Shown here one piece after another: positions 17,559-25,275 of a stretch of 64,000 nt of DNA. Within the stretch, counting starts at the first letter, position 1. The number at the start of each line of letters is the position of its first letter. The stretch comes from Flavobacterium bizetiae (GTDB lineage Bacteria; Bacteroidota; Bacteroidia; Flavobacteriales; Flavobacteriaceae): positions 1-64,000 of the forward strand of contig NZ_CADCSU010000055.1 in the NCBI RefSeq assembly GCF_902804475.1. Direction: 5' to 3'. Made by a program: the position numbers and the translations under genes. The notes beneath the pieces were generated by a model. That model was not told where the DNA came from. It searched no databases and saw only the letters and a list, made by a program, of their open reading frames with translations.

Positions 17559-18560
17559 TTATTGAAAAGCGTATACAAGACCAACGCCTAAAACCTGTCT
17601 TAACTGAGCTCTTGGTCCGTCATTTACCTGAGAAGTAGATCCCGTGGCAGGATCAACAACATCTTTTTTGGTTTTGATATCATCATCATAAACTAAATGA
17701 ATCCCGATATTCGCTTTTACATACGCATTTACAACAAGATCTAAGCGAGTATCATAATCGATATCGACATTCCCAAATTTGTTCAGATAATCGGTGTATA
17801 AGCTTAATCTGTTTTCATAGAATATGTTTTTGTAGATTTCATTTTTCATATATCCAGTTAATAAAATACCAAACTCGGCTTTTACTTTCTGTCCGTTTTC
17901 AACTATAATCTGGCTGTTAGGGTCCATCGGATCCGGCGCATAAATCGCTTTTTTAACACCAAAAGATCCCTGGTTCGCTAAATCCTGATCTAATACTAAA
18001 GTTGTTTTTAACGTAATTGGAGAGAAATAAAAAGTTCTGTTTTTCTTTTTATTTGAGTTTTCAGCTCCAGCTCCTAAAAATACATAAGCCGGTGCAAAAG
18101 GTTTCGAAATGGCTATATCCCTGTTTGGGTAATTATATCCATTTGTAAATTGCGTGTTGAAATTAAATTTAGCAGAATAGTACCAATTCGAAATTGTATC
18201 TTTTCTGAATCCGTAAGTAGAATTCAGCATAACAGCATCATCCGTTTTTCTAAGTTCAGTACCGTCTTGTTTATTTAAACCATATTTTATAATCAATTCG
18301 TTCGCCCATTTATGATTTCCCTTTATATAAGTTCTTCCAAATTCCCCTTTAAACAAACCTGAGATCGAACTTGTTCCCCCTGCGCTCCAGTTCACAAAAG
18401 CAATTTCAGAAATGTCAAATCCCAACTGATTTTTCTTAGTCCAATTAGATGGTGGTGGAGGCAGTTGATTAGGCGCTAAAGTCGTTTGAATGATTTGAGC
18501 AAAGTTATGTGAGGTACACAAAAGCAATAAAAGCAAAAGGGTAGAACGCAATAATTTCAT
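17559..18560 (-). CDS. DUF3078 exported protein
   Basis: Predicted outer-membrane protein of 333 residues with a signal peptide (about 1-21, ending NFAQ) and repeated amphipathic beta-strands. The DUF3078 hallmark FVNWSAGGTSSISG lies near residue 55. Strand-like blocks (WANELIIKYGLNKQD, WYYSAKFNFNTQF, RLSLYTDYLNKFGNVDIDYD) and an aromatic end (GLVYAFQ) indicate a barrel. It begins 32 nt after dxs in the same direction and is probably in one transcript with it. The family is widespread in Bacteroidota but has no known function; the link to isoprenoid synthesis is only positional. Confidence 0.8.
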   Translation of the reverse strand: MKLLRSTLLLLLLLCTSHNFAQIIQTTLAPNQLPPPPSNWTKKNQLGFDISEIAFVNWSAGGTSSISGLFKGEFGRTYIKGNHKWANELIIKYGLNKQDGTELRKTDDAVMLNSTYGFRKDTISNWYYSAKFNFNTQFTNGYNYPNRDIAISKPFAPAYVFLGAGAENSNKKKNRTFYFSPITLKTTLVLDQDLANQGSFGVKKAIYAPDPMDPNSQIIVENGQKVKAEFGILLTGYMKNEIYKNIFYENRLSLYTDYLNKFGNVDIDYDTRLDLVVNAYVKANIGIHLVYDDDIKTKKDVVDPATGSTSQVNDGPRAQLRQVLGVGLVYAFQ

Positions 18561-18592
18561 TATGAATTTAGTTTTTTAATAGTGCAAAATAA

Positions 18593-20380
18593 TTATTTTG
18601 TCTCGTTTTCGAAAAGATTTACCAAACTTTTAACGTCTATTTTGCATAATTGTTGTAATTGATTAGCAGTTCCATGCTCAATAAACACATCAGGAACACC
18701 TAAAATTTCTATCTTATTTTTAAAATTATATAATGCGGCAAACTCTAAAATGGCCGTTCCAAAACCTCCGTTTACAGTCCCTTCTTCTATAGTTATAATC
18801 CTTTCGAAATCAGTGAAAATGCTATTTAAAGATTTGATGTCTAATGGTTTAATGAATGGAAAGTCATAATGTGCAATTGTCTCAGAATTATTACATTCTT
18901 TAAGTGCTAAAATAACATTATTTCCAATAGTTCCGGTAGATAAAACAGCAGTTTTTGTTCCCGATTTTAATTGACTAGCCTGTCCTATAATAATTTTTTC
19001 ATAATGTCCGAAATTTTCTACTTCCCAATTAGGTAAGACACCACGACCTCTTGGATATCGAATCGCGATAGGATGATTTAATCCCAATTGAGCTGTATAT
19101 AAAATGTTTTGCAACGCAATTTCGTTGATGGGAGCATAGATAATCATATTAGGAATTGGGCGCAAATAAGCAATATCAAAAACACCATGATGTGTTGCGC
19201 CATCTTCGCCAACCAAACCAGCTCTGTCTAAACAAAGAATAACAGGTAAATTTTGTAAAGCTACATCATGAATAACCTGATCATAAGCCCGTTGTAAAAA
19301 AGTAGAATAAATAGTGCAATACACAATCATACTCTGAGTCGTCATTCCCGCAGCAAGTGTTACCGCATGTTGTTCGGCAATTCCCACATCAAAAGCGCGT
19401 TCCGGAATTTCATCCATCATGAACTTTAAAGAACTACCAGATGGCATTGCAGGTGTAATTCCGATAATTTTATCATTCTTTCGCGCTAAGTCTAAAACCG
19501 TCAATCCAAAAACATCCTGATATTTTGGAGGTAAATTTTCTTCAGATTTTAAAATAATTTCTCCAGTCGAAGCATCGAATTTTCCTGGTGCATGATATTT
19601 TACCTGATTTTCTTCGGCTTGTTGCAGGCCTTTACCTTTCGTGGTAACAATATGAAGGAATTTTGGTCCTTTTATATTTTTTAATCGGGTTAATTCTTTA
19701 ATTAAAGCTGAAATGTCATGACCGTCAATTGGCCCCGAATAATCGAAGTTAAGAGACTTGATCATGTTGTTCTTCTTCGGGTTCTTTCCTTCTTTTACAG
19801 CAGTTAGGTATTTTTTTAGAGCACCAACGCTAGGGTCAATTCCAATAGCATTATCATTTAGAATCACCAGTAAATTGGCATCTGTAACACCGGCATGATT
19901 TAAACCTTCAAAAGCCATTCCTGAAGCAATCGAAGCATCGCCAATTACTGCAATATGCTGTTTGTCTAAATCGCCTTTTAATTGAGATGCAATCGCCATT
20001 CCGAGTGCGGCAGAAATAGAAGTAGAAGAATGCCCAACGCCAAAAGTATCGTAAATACTTTCGCTTCTTTTAGGGAAACCTGAAATTCCGTCGATTTGCC
20101 TGTTGGTATGAAAGATTTCCCTTCTTTCGGTCAAAATTTTGTGTCCGTAAGCCTGATGTCCAACATCCCAAACCAATAAATCTTCAGGTGTATTAAAAAC
20201 ATAGTGTAAAGCAATTGTCAATTCAATAACACCAAGACTAGCGCCCAAATGTCCTTCTTTTACAGAAACAACATCAATAATAAACTGACGCAATTCTTGC
20301 GCAATTTGAGGAAGTTGCGCTTCGGTTAATAAGCGTAAATCAGTTGGATTGTATATGCCGGAAAGTAAATTGCTTTTCAT
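18593..20380 (-). CDS. dxs: 1-deoxy-D-xylulose-5-phosphate synthase
   Basis: Thiamine-diphosphate enzyme that condenses pyruvate and glyceraldehyde 3-phosphate in the first step of the MEP isoprenoid pathway. The 595-residue protein has the N-terminal DXS motifs (EGHLGASLGVIELTIALHYVF, VWDVGHQAYGHKIL), the ThDP and metal motif (GDASIASGMAFEGLNHAG ending NDN), and the transketolase-like second half (FDVGIAEQHAVTLAAGM, DRAGLVGEDGATHHG). It is somewhat shorter than the E. coli enzyme (620). A TAAATTTG box (complement of 20395-20402) lies 15 nt before the start codon, implying a very short leader. The DUF3078 gene follows closely. Confidence 0.95.
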   Translation of the reverse strand: MKSNLLSGIYNPTDLRLLTEAQLPQIAQELRQFIIDVVSVKEGHLGASLGVIELTIALHYVFNTPEDLLVWDVGHQAYGHKILTERREIFHTNRQIDGISGFPKRSESIYDTFGVGHSSTSISAALGMAIASQLKGDLDKQHIAVIGDASIASGMAFEGLNHAGVTDANLLVILNDNAIGIDPSVGALKKYLTAVKEGKNPKKNNMIKSLNFDYSGPIDGHDISALIKELTRLKNIKGPKFLHIVTTKGKGLQQAEENQVKYHAPGKFDASTGEIILKSEENLPPKYQDVFGLTVLDLARKNDKIIGITPAMPSGSSLKFMMDEIPERAFDVGIAEQHAVTLAAGMTTQSMIVYCTIYSTFLQRAYDQVIHDVALQNLPVILCLDRAGLVGEDGATHHGVFDIAYLRPIPNMIIYAPINEIALQNILYTAQLGLNHPIAIRYPRGRGVLPNWEVENFGHYEKIIIGQASQLKSGTKTAVLSTGTIGNNVILALKECNNSETIAHYDFPFIKPLDIKSLNSIFTDFERIITIEEGTVNGGFGTAILEFAALYNFKNKIEILGVPDVFIEHGTANQLQQLCKIDVKSLVNLFENETK

Positions 20381-20446
20381 TGTATGGTAAAAAGCAAATT
20401 TACGGTTTTAAATTTAATTAGAACATAAGGTTCTATTAGCAGTGTT

Positions 20447-21220
20447 TTACTTTTTAATTGTAATCGGTAAAACATAAGTTGATCGAACAATTTTATTTTT
20501 TAGTTTTCCGGGAACCCACTTTGGAGTTTTTTCTAAAATTCCGATAATATCTTTTTCACTTGCAGATGTTGTATTTTCAAGTATTTTAAAATTGCTAAGA
20601 CTTCCGTCGCCTTCAATTACAAATAAAACGGATATTTCTCCTTGTTTTGCTGTGATAAGATTTTTTGAAAAATTAGAATTGAATTTTTTTATTCCATTTT
20701 TTGGAACAGCTGCAATGTCTAAATCATTTGAATTATAAATAATTCCGTAATGTCCAGATTGAGGTTCCTCTTGTTCAGATTGAGAATGTTCTTCGGCGTT
20801 AAGTTTCTCTATAGGCATCAAAATAATTCCAGTAGTAGCATGTTGTTCTGGTTTGACATCTTCTACAACTTCAATTCTATCTATTTTTTTCTTATTTCCG
20901 TCTTTGTCTTGGCAACTAAATAATGTAGTGCCCATAGCTATAAAAAGTGCTAATAAAAACATTTTTCGATAATGGATTTGGCTGTGTAATATTTGAGATG
21001 GAATCTGAATATTTATTTCACTTAACTGTTCACTTTTAAGTTTTCCACAGACATTTTTATGTGAAATAAAATACTGCTGGATTTCCTCCGGAAGCATTGC
21101 CGTGAAATCAACAACAGTTTTAGAACAACTCAAACAAAATCTTCCATTGTCTTTTGGTGTCATCTTATCCCAGTTTTCGTGGCAAGGTTCTGGAATTGTT
21201 ATTTTAAAATTTCTTTCCAT
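20447..21220 (-). CDS. Cys-box / TonB-like C-terminal domain protein, copy 1 of 4
   Basis: 257 residues with a three-part layout. An N-terminal box (about 1-65) holds four conserved cysteines in PEPCHENWDKM, GRFCLSCSKTVVDF and VCGKLK. A hydrophobic segment (MFLLALFIAMGTTLFSC, about 87-103) ends in a lipobox-like LFSC followed by QDKDGNKKK. The C-terminal part (about 165-257) resembles the TonB C-terminal fold (EISVLFVIEGDGSLSNFKIL, WVPGKLKNKIVRSTYVLPI). It is the last gene of a tandem array of four. The Cys spacing suggests metal or redox chemistry, and the C-terminal domain suggests envelope interaction, but no function is known. It cannot be a standard TonB because the Pro-rich spacer is absent. 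Confidence 0.7.
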   Translation of the reverse strand: MERNFKITIPEPCHENWDKMTPKDNGRFCLSCSKTVVDFTAMLPEEIQQYFISHKNVCGKLKSEQLSEINIQIPSQILHSQIHYRKMFLLALFIAMGTTLFSCQDKDGNKKKIDRIEVVEDVKPEQHATTGIILMPIEKLNAEEHSQSEQEEPQSGHYGIIYNSNDLDIAAVPKNGIKKFNSNFSKNLITAKQGEISVLFVIEGDGSLSNFKILENTTSASEKDIIGILEKTPKWVPGKLKNKIVRSTYVLPITIKK

Positions 21221-21229
21221 GATTAAAAT

Positions 21230-22162
21230 TTAATTTATTTGGCTTATGCGGTCATCATTTTTGTTCACAAGATTAATTGAAACTATTTTTGAAAGATTCC
21301 TTTTTCTTCTTTCAGTATTCAGGCTATCTTTCTCTACGACAATATTCAATCTAATAACGGTTGAAATGCCTTTACCATTAATTATACCTGGTTTCCATTT
21401 TTTAGATTCTTGTAAAACTTTAATTATTTCTTCTCCGGTTTCATGGCCAATATTATCAAAAACCTTTATTTCATTTAAAGTTCCGGTCTTGTCGATTACA
21501 AAAGAAACTTTAATTTCTCCCGAGATACGTTTGGCTTTTTTAGGAATTTGAAATTCATTTTTAATAAACTCCGTAAATTTTTCAAACCCGCCCGGATAAT
21601 CTGGTATTGTCTCGATATATTCAGGCGGTGGAATGCCAGTGAGAGTTTCATGAGGATAATTGTCTATATATACGCTAGATCCGGTGGGCTCGATTTTTAT
21701 TGTAGTTACATATTGAGTAGATAGATGTGGAGGTGTTGGTTCTTTTAATATGCTATCCTCGCTATTAAATTTTGTGTCAGTTTTTGGTAAAGAATCTTCG
21801 ACAAGTTCTATTTTATCAATTTTCTGTTTGTTTCCATCTTTATCAGCGCAACTAAACAAAGTTGTGCCCATAGCAATAAACAATGCTAATAAAAATATTT
21901 TGTGATAGTGCGTTTGTGTGTAAAGAATACGACTTGGAATCTGGATTGTAATCGCCTCTAATTGAGATTTCTTAAATCTTCCACATACATTGTTGTTTCG
22001 ATTTTGAATGAAGTAGTTTTGAATTTCATCCGGTAACATAGTTGTGAAATCTACAACTGTTTTAGAACAACTTAAACAAAAACGACCATTATCTTTAGGT
22101 TGCATTTTATCCCAATCTTCGTGGCAAGGCTCGGGAATCGTTAGTTTGTGTTTATTGTTCAT
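21230..22162 (-). CDS. Cys-box / TonB-like C-terminal domain protein, copy 2 of 4
   Basis: Paralogue of 310 residues, the longest in the array. It has the N-terminal box (PEPCHEDWDKM, GRFCLSCSKTVVDFTTMLPDEIQ, VCGRFKKSQLEAI), hydrophobic segment IFLLALFIAMGTTLFSC followed by ADKDGNKQK, a linker with TPPHLST and TGIPPPEYIETIPDYPGGFE, and the best-preserved TonB-like domain (FTEFIKNEFQIPKKAKRISG, KVSFVIDKTGTLNEIKVFDN, GEEIIKVLQESKKWKPG). A charged tail (RRKRNLSKIVSINLVNKNDD) of about 25 residues is unique to this copy. Its ATG overlaps the stop of the upstream copy by 4 nt (ATGA-type), and it ends 10 nt before copy 1, so all four genes look co-transcribed. Function unknown. Confidence 0.7.
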   Translation of the reverse strand: MNNKHKLTIPEPCHEDWDKMQPKDNGRFCLSCSKTVVDFTTMLPDEIQNYFIQNRNNNVCGRFKKSQLEAITIQIPSRILYTQTHYHKIFLLALFIAMGTTLFSCADKDGNKQKIDKIELVEDSLPKTDTKFNSEDSILKEPTPPHLSTQYVTTIKIEPTGSSVYIDNYPHETLTGIPPPEYIETIPDYPGGFEKFTEFIKNEFQIPKKAKRISGEIKVSFVIDKTGTLNEIKVFDNIGHETGEEIIKVLQESKKWKPGIINGKGISTVIRLNIVVEKDSLNTERRKRNLSKIVSINLVNKNDDRISQIN

Positions 22163-22986
22163 TGCTTAATTGTAATGGGTAAAACGTAAGTTGATCGAAC
22201 GATTTTGTTTTTTAGTTTTCCAGGAATCCAATTTGGCGCCGTTTTTAAAACTCTAATAGCTTCTTCTCCTATTTCTTTCGGTGTATTTTTAGCAATGTTG
22301 AAATTACTCAGACTCCCATCTTTTTCGATAACAAATATAAGTGAATATTTATCTTTGAATCTTTTTTCTGCTTTTGGAGTATTATAATTTTTGGTAAAAA
22401 AGGCAAGAAAATTTTCCATTCCTTTTTCCGGAACGGGTAAAACATCTAGATCAGTTGAATTATAAATAATGTCATAACTTAAAGGCTTTTCATTCATCAT
22501 TATCAATCCAGTTGTAAAGCTACCAACATGTTTTTCGGCATGTTTTTCTTTTTTAGATTCGATCTGATGACCGTAACACCAAGAAGTTGTTTCGTTTTCT
22601 TCTTGAGTTTGTCCTGTATTATTTACAATCTCGATTTTATCAATTTTATGTTTGTTTCCGTCTTTATCCTGACAACTAAACAATGTTGTTCCCATGGCGA
22701 CAAACAAAGCCAATAAAAACATTTTATGATAATTGGTTTGTGTATATAAAACCCGACTTGGAATTTGAATGGTAATGGTTTCTAATTGCGAATTTTTAAA
22801 TCTTCCACAAATTCTTTCATTTTGATTTTGAATAAAAAAATGCTGAATTTCTTCAGGCAATAGCGAACTAAAGTCAATAACCGTTTTAGAGCAGTTCATG
22901 CAAAAACGACCATTGTCCTGCGGAGTCATTTGGTCCCAGTTTTCGTGACAAGGTTCAGGAATCGTTATTTTAAATTTTCTATCCAT
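22159..22986 (-). CDS. Cys-box / TonB-like C-terminal domain protein, copy 3 of 4
   Basis: 275 residues from the ATG at 22986. A longer frame starts at 23034, but its extra 16 residues overlap copy 4, while the ATG at 22986 aligns with the conserved MxRKFKITIPEPCHENW start of the family. It keeps all box cysteines (PCHENWDQM, FCMNCSKTVIDF, ICGRFKNSQ), the hydrophobic segment MFLLALFVAMGTTLFSC and the C-terminal domain. Its first third is almost the same as copy 4 at DNA level, while its last 20 residues (GKLKNKIVRSTYVLPITI) equal those of copy 1, so it looks like a mosaic made by recombination between copies. The linker has an unusual His/Glu-rich run (SKKEKHAEKHVG). Confidence 0.7.
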   Translation of the reverse strand: MDRKFKITIPEPCHENWDQMTPQDNGRFCMNCSKTVIDFSSLLPEEIQHFFIQNQNERICGRFKNSQLETITIQIPSRVLYTQTNYHKMFLLALFVAMGTTLFSCQDKDGNKHKIDKIEIVNNTGQTQEENETTSWCYGHQIESKKEKHAEKHVGSFTTGLIMMNEKPLSYDIIYNSTDLDVLPVPEKGMENFLAFFTKNYNTPKAEKRFKDKYSLIFVIEKDGSLSNFNIAKNTPKEIGEEAIRVLKTAPNWIPGKLKNKIVRSTYVLPITIKQ

Positions 22987-22987
22987 A

Positions 22988-23839
22988 TTATTGCTCAAGT
23001 GAAATGGGTAAAGCATACAATGTTCGAACATCATGATTGTCTAATCGACCTGGAATCCATTTTGGAGCCATTTTTAAAACCCTGACAGCTTCTTCGCCAG
23101 TCCCGGATCCTGCATCTTTAATTATTTTGAAGGTACTCAGACTGCCATCTTTTTCTATAATAAAGGTAATGTAAATTTTACCAGTAATTTTTTCTGTTTT
23201 ATTGGGGTTAACGTAATTGTCTTTAATAAAGCTATAAAAATTTTCAATTCCCTTTTCCGGAACGGGTGAGATATCTAAACTTGCGGAATTAAAAATACCA
23301 TCATAATCGACAGGGTCAGAAACTGAACTATGATCTACTGCAATTACTTCTCCTTTTGTAACATAAGATACCGCAGCAAAATTTGTTGAAGTTATTTTTG
23401 AAGGTTGCGGTTTTTGAAGTAAAGAATCTTTAGCTGCTGGTAATTTTGTAGAATCGCTTCGGTTTCCGGTATCTTGAATAACTTCTATCTTATCAATTTT
23501 ATGTTTGTTTCCGTCCTTATCCTGACAACTAAACAATGTTGTCCCCATAGCAACAAACAAAGCCAATAAAAACATTTTATGATAATTGGTTTGTGTATAT
23601 AAAACCCGACTTGGAATTTGGATGGTAATGGTTTCTAATTGCGAATTTTTAAATCTTCCGCAAATTCTTTTATTTTGATTTTGAATAAAAAAATGCTGAA
23701 TTTCTTCAGGCAATAGTGCACTAAAGTCAATAACCGTTTTAGAGCAGTTCAGACAAAAACGACCATTGTCGTGCGGAGTCATTTCGTCCCAGTTTTCGTG
23801 ACAAGGCTTAGGAATTGTTAATTTAAATTTTTGCTCCAT
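22988..23839 (-). CDS. Cys-box / TonB-like C-terminal domain protein, copy 4 of 4
   Basis: First gene of the array, 283 residues from the ATG at 23839. A TTG at 23851 would add four residues but is not favoured. It has PKPCHENWDEM, GRFCLNCSKTVIDFSALLPEEIQ, ICGRFKNSQLET, the segment MFLLALFVAMGTTLFSC followed by QDKDGNKHK, and a TonB-like end (FYSFIKDNYVNPNKTEKITG, FIIEKDGSLSTFKIIKDAG, WIPGRLDNHDVRTLYALPI). The stop lies one base before the start of copy 3. The gene is divergent from tadA with a short AT-rich gap of about 60 nt that must carry both promoters. Function unknown. Confidence 0.7.
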   Translation of the reverse strand: MEQKFKLTIPKPCHENWDEMTPHDNGRFCLNCSKTVIDFSALLPEEIQHFFIQNQNKRICGRFKNSQLETITIQIPSRVLYTQTNYHKMFLLALFVAMGTTLFSCQDKDGNKHKIDKIEVIQDTGNRSDSTKLPAAKDSLLQKPQPSKITSTNFAAVSYVTKGEVIAVDHSSVSDPVDYDGIFNSASLDISPVPEKGIENFYSFIKDNYVNPNKTEKITGKIYITFIIEKDGSLSTFKIIKDAGSGTGEEAVRVLKMAPKWIPGRLDNHDVRTLYALPISLEQ

Positions 23840-23886
23840 ATCTAAATTCAAAATTTAAATATAATAAAAATTAAAGTGTAAAGTTC

Positions 23887-23894
23887 TATTTTTG
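23887..23894 (+). promoter_or_regulatory. -7 box immediately before tadA
   Basis: TATTTTTG fits TAnnTTTG. With the usual distance the transcript would begin at or next to the ATG at 23900, so the mRNA may be leaderless. The -33 TTG is missing at the expected place. Confidence 0.45.
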
Positions 23895-23899
23895 CAATT

Positions 23900-24343
23900 A
23901 TGATAAATCCTTTTACCGACGAATATTTTATGAAAAAAGCTTTACAGGAAGCTGAAATCGCTTTTGAGAAAGGCGAAATTCCTGTTGGGGCTATAATTGT
24001 TGTTGCAGACAGAGTGATCGCAAGTAGTCATAATTTAACCGAATTATTGAATGATGTTACGGCTCATGCCGAAATGCAGTCGATAACCGCAGCAGCAAAT
24101 TTTCTGGGTGGTAAATATCTAAAAGATTGTACTTTGTATGTTACTCTCGAACCTTGCCAAATGTGTGCAGGTGCTTTGTATTGGAGTCAGATTTCGAAAA
24201 TTGTTTTTGGCGCCCGAGATGAACAACGGGGTTTTATAACTATGGGAACAAAACTACATCCTAAAACTACCGTAGTTTCCGGAGTTATGGCGAATGAAGC
24301 TGCAGATTTAATGAAACGTTTTTTTATTGAAAGACGTAAATAA
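23900..24343 (+). CDS. tadA: tRNA-specific adenosine deaminase
   Basis: Zinc enzyme converting adenosine to inosine at the wobble position of tRNA-Arg(ACG). The 147-residue protein shows the deaminase signature: H56-A-E58 (TAHAEMQ) with catalytic Glu, and PCQMC (C86, C89), followed by the family block ISKIVFGARDEQRG. The start MINPFTDEYFMKKAL is in line with flavobacterial homologues as I recall them. A second ATG at 23930 would delete residues of helix 1. It is divergent from the Cys-box array and is followed 12 nt later by the SUKH-like gene, with which it may share a transcript. Confidence 0.92.
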   Translation: MINPFTDEYFMKKALQEAEIAFEKGEIPVGAIIVVADRVIASSHNLTELLNDVTAHAEMQSITAAANFLGGKYLKDCTLYVTLEPCQMCAGALYWSQISKIVFGARDEQRGFITMGTKLHPKTTVVSGVMANEAADLMKRFFIERRK

Positions 24344-24355
24344 TCACTAATCATC

Positions 24356-24988
24356 ATGATGGATTTCGCTATAATAAAAAAGCTTTTTGGCATAACTGAA
24401 TCTAATGGTTTTGCTGAAAATGAGATTCAAATTATTAAAAATATCTTCGGAAAACTTCCACAAGTATTTATTGATTATTATACAGAATTGGGTAAAATTC
24501 AAAACCTAAATTATACTCAGGATTCTTTAATAATTCCCGAACGTTTTCAGTATTATAAACATGATGACTATTTGATTTTTTATACCGAAAATCAGCGTGT
24601 TTGTGTTTGGGGCATTCATAAAGAGGATTTATCGATTCAGAATCCGCCGGTTTATATGAGTTATGATCAGGAAAAATGGAATTTGGAAACCAAAAACTTA
24701 ACTGATTTTTTTACTGCAATGGCTTTTCTTCAGGCTGGTTTTGGGCTGGAATTTCCCGGTAATACATTTTATGAAATAGAGCCGAATGATCTGGATTTTA
24801 TCATCAAAAATTATTCAAACAAACAGGTGTCATTTAAGCAATGGCTTGAAGGGATACAATTTTACGGAAACCATGATGATGAGGTCATTATAATTACGGG
24901 CGGTAACCAAATGTTTTACGCCGCAAATTCTCAAGAACATCTTAGTGAGATGGATGAGGTCTTGTCTCAACTTGGAGAAGAACTTTAA
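24356..24988 (+). CDS. SUKH-like (SMI1/KNR4 superfamily) protein
   Basis: 210-residue soluble protein without signal or TM. The segment LPQVFIDYYTELGKIQ, then DDYLIFYTENQRVCVWGI and later FFTAMAFLQAGFG resemble the SMI1/KNR4 (SUKH) fold, in which a helix with an L-P-x-x-Y motif precedes a mixed sheet with Trp and Asp. SUKH proteins often act as immunity proteins against polymorphic toxins, but no toxin gene is adjacent, so a housekeeping role or an orphan immunity gene are equally possible. It starts 12 nt after tadA. Family assignment is by pattern only. Confidence 0.5.
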   Translation: MMDFAIIKKLFGITESNGFAENEIQIIKNIFGKLPQVFIDYYTELGKIQNLNYTQDSLIIPERFQYYKHDDYLIFYTENQRVCVWGIHKEDLSIQNPPVYMSYDQEKWNLETKNLTDFFTAMAFLQAGFGLEFPGNTFYEIEPNDLDFIIKNYSNKQVSFKQWLEGIQFYGNHDDEVIIITGGNQMFYAANSQEHLSEMDEVLSQLGEEL

Positions 24989-25012
24989 AAAGATCTTATG
25001 AAAATGACTTCC

Positions 25013-25080
25013 TAGCCCAGATGGGAGCGGCATCCTTTTTAGTGCTTCTTTAGCAGTAAAAAGATATAGTGGACAGCTGG
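25013..25080 (+). repeat. Dispersed stem-loop element, copy 2
   Basis: Same layout as copy 1: TAGCCCAGATGGGAGCGGC, ATCC, a stem CTTTTTAGTGCT / AGCAGTAAAAAG with a TCTTT loop (mismatch at one place), then GATATAGTG and ACAGCTGG. The stem bases differ from copy 1 on both sides. The remaining 195 nt to the next gene are AT-rich with no clear feature. Confidence 0.7.
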
Positions 25081-25275
25081 AATATGCTCCTAAACACCTT
25101 TATAATACTCTGAATACTTCAACAAAAGTTAAATAATCATTATTAGAGAATTTTCTTCTTAAAGCAATAGGAAAATATTTTATATTTATCTTACTTTAAT
25201 TTGTAGTTTGATATTGTCGTTTTAACGGTAAATCATGCTACATTTCTAATTTGCTAACCATTAACTCTAATAAAA

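Noticed and set aside
22987-23034. Longer start for copy 3 of the Cys-box array
   Set aside because: It would overlap copy 4 and adds residues not shared with the other copies; the ATG at 22986 aligns with them.
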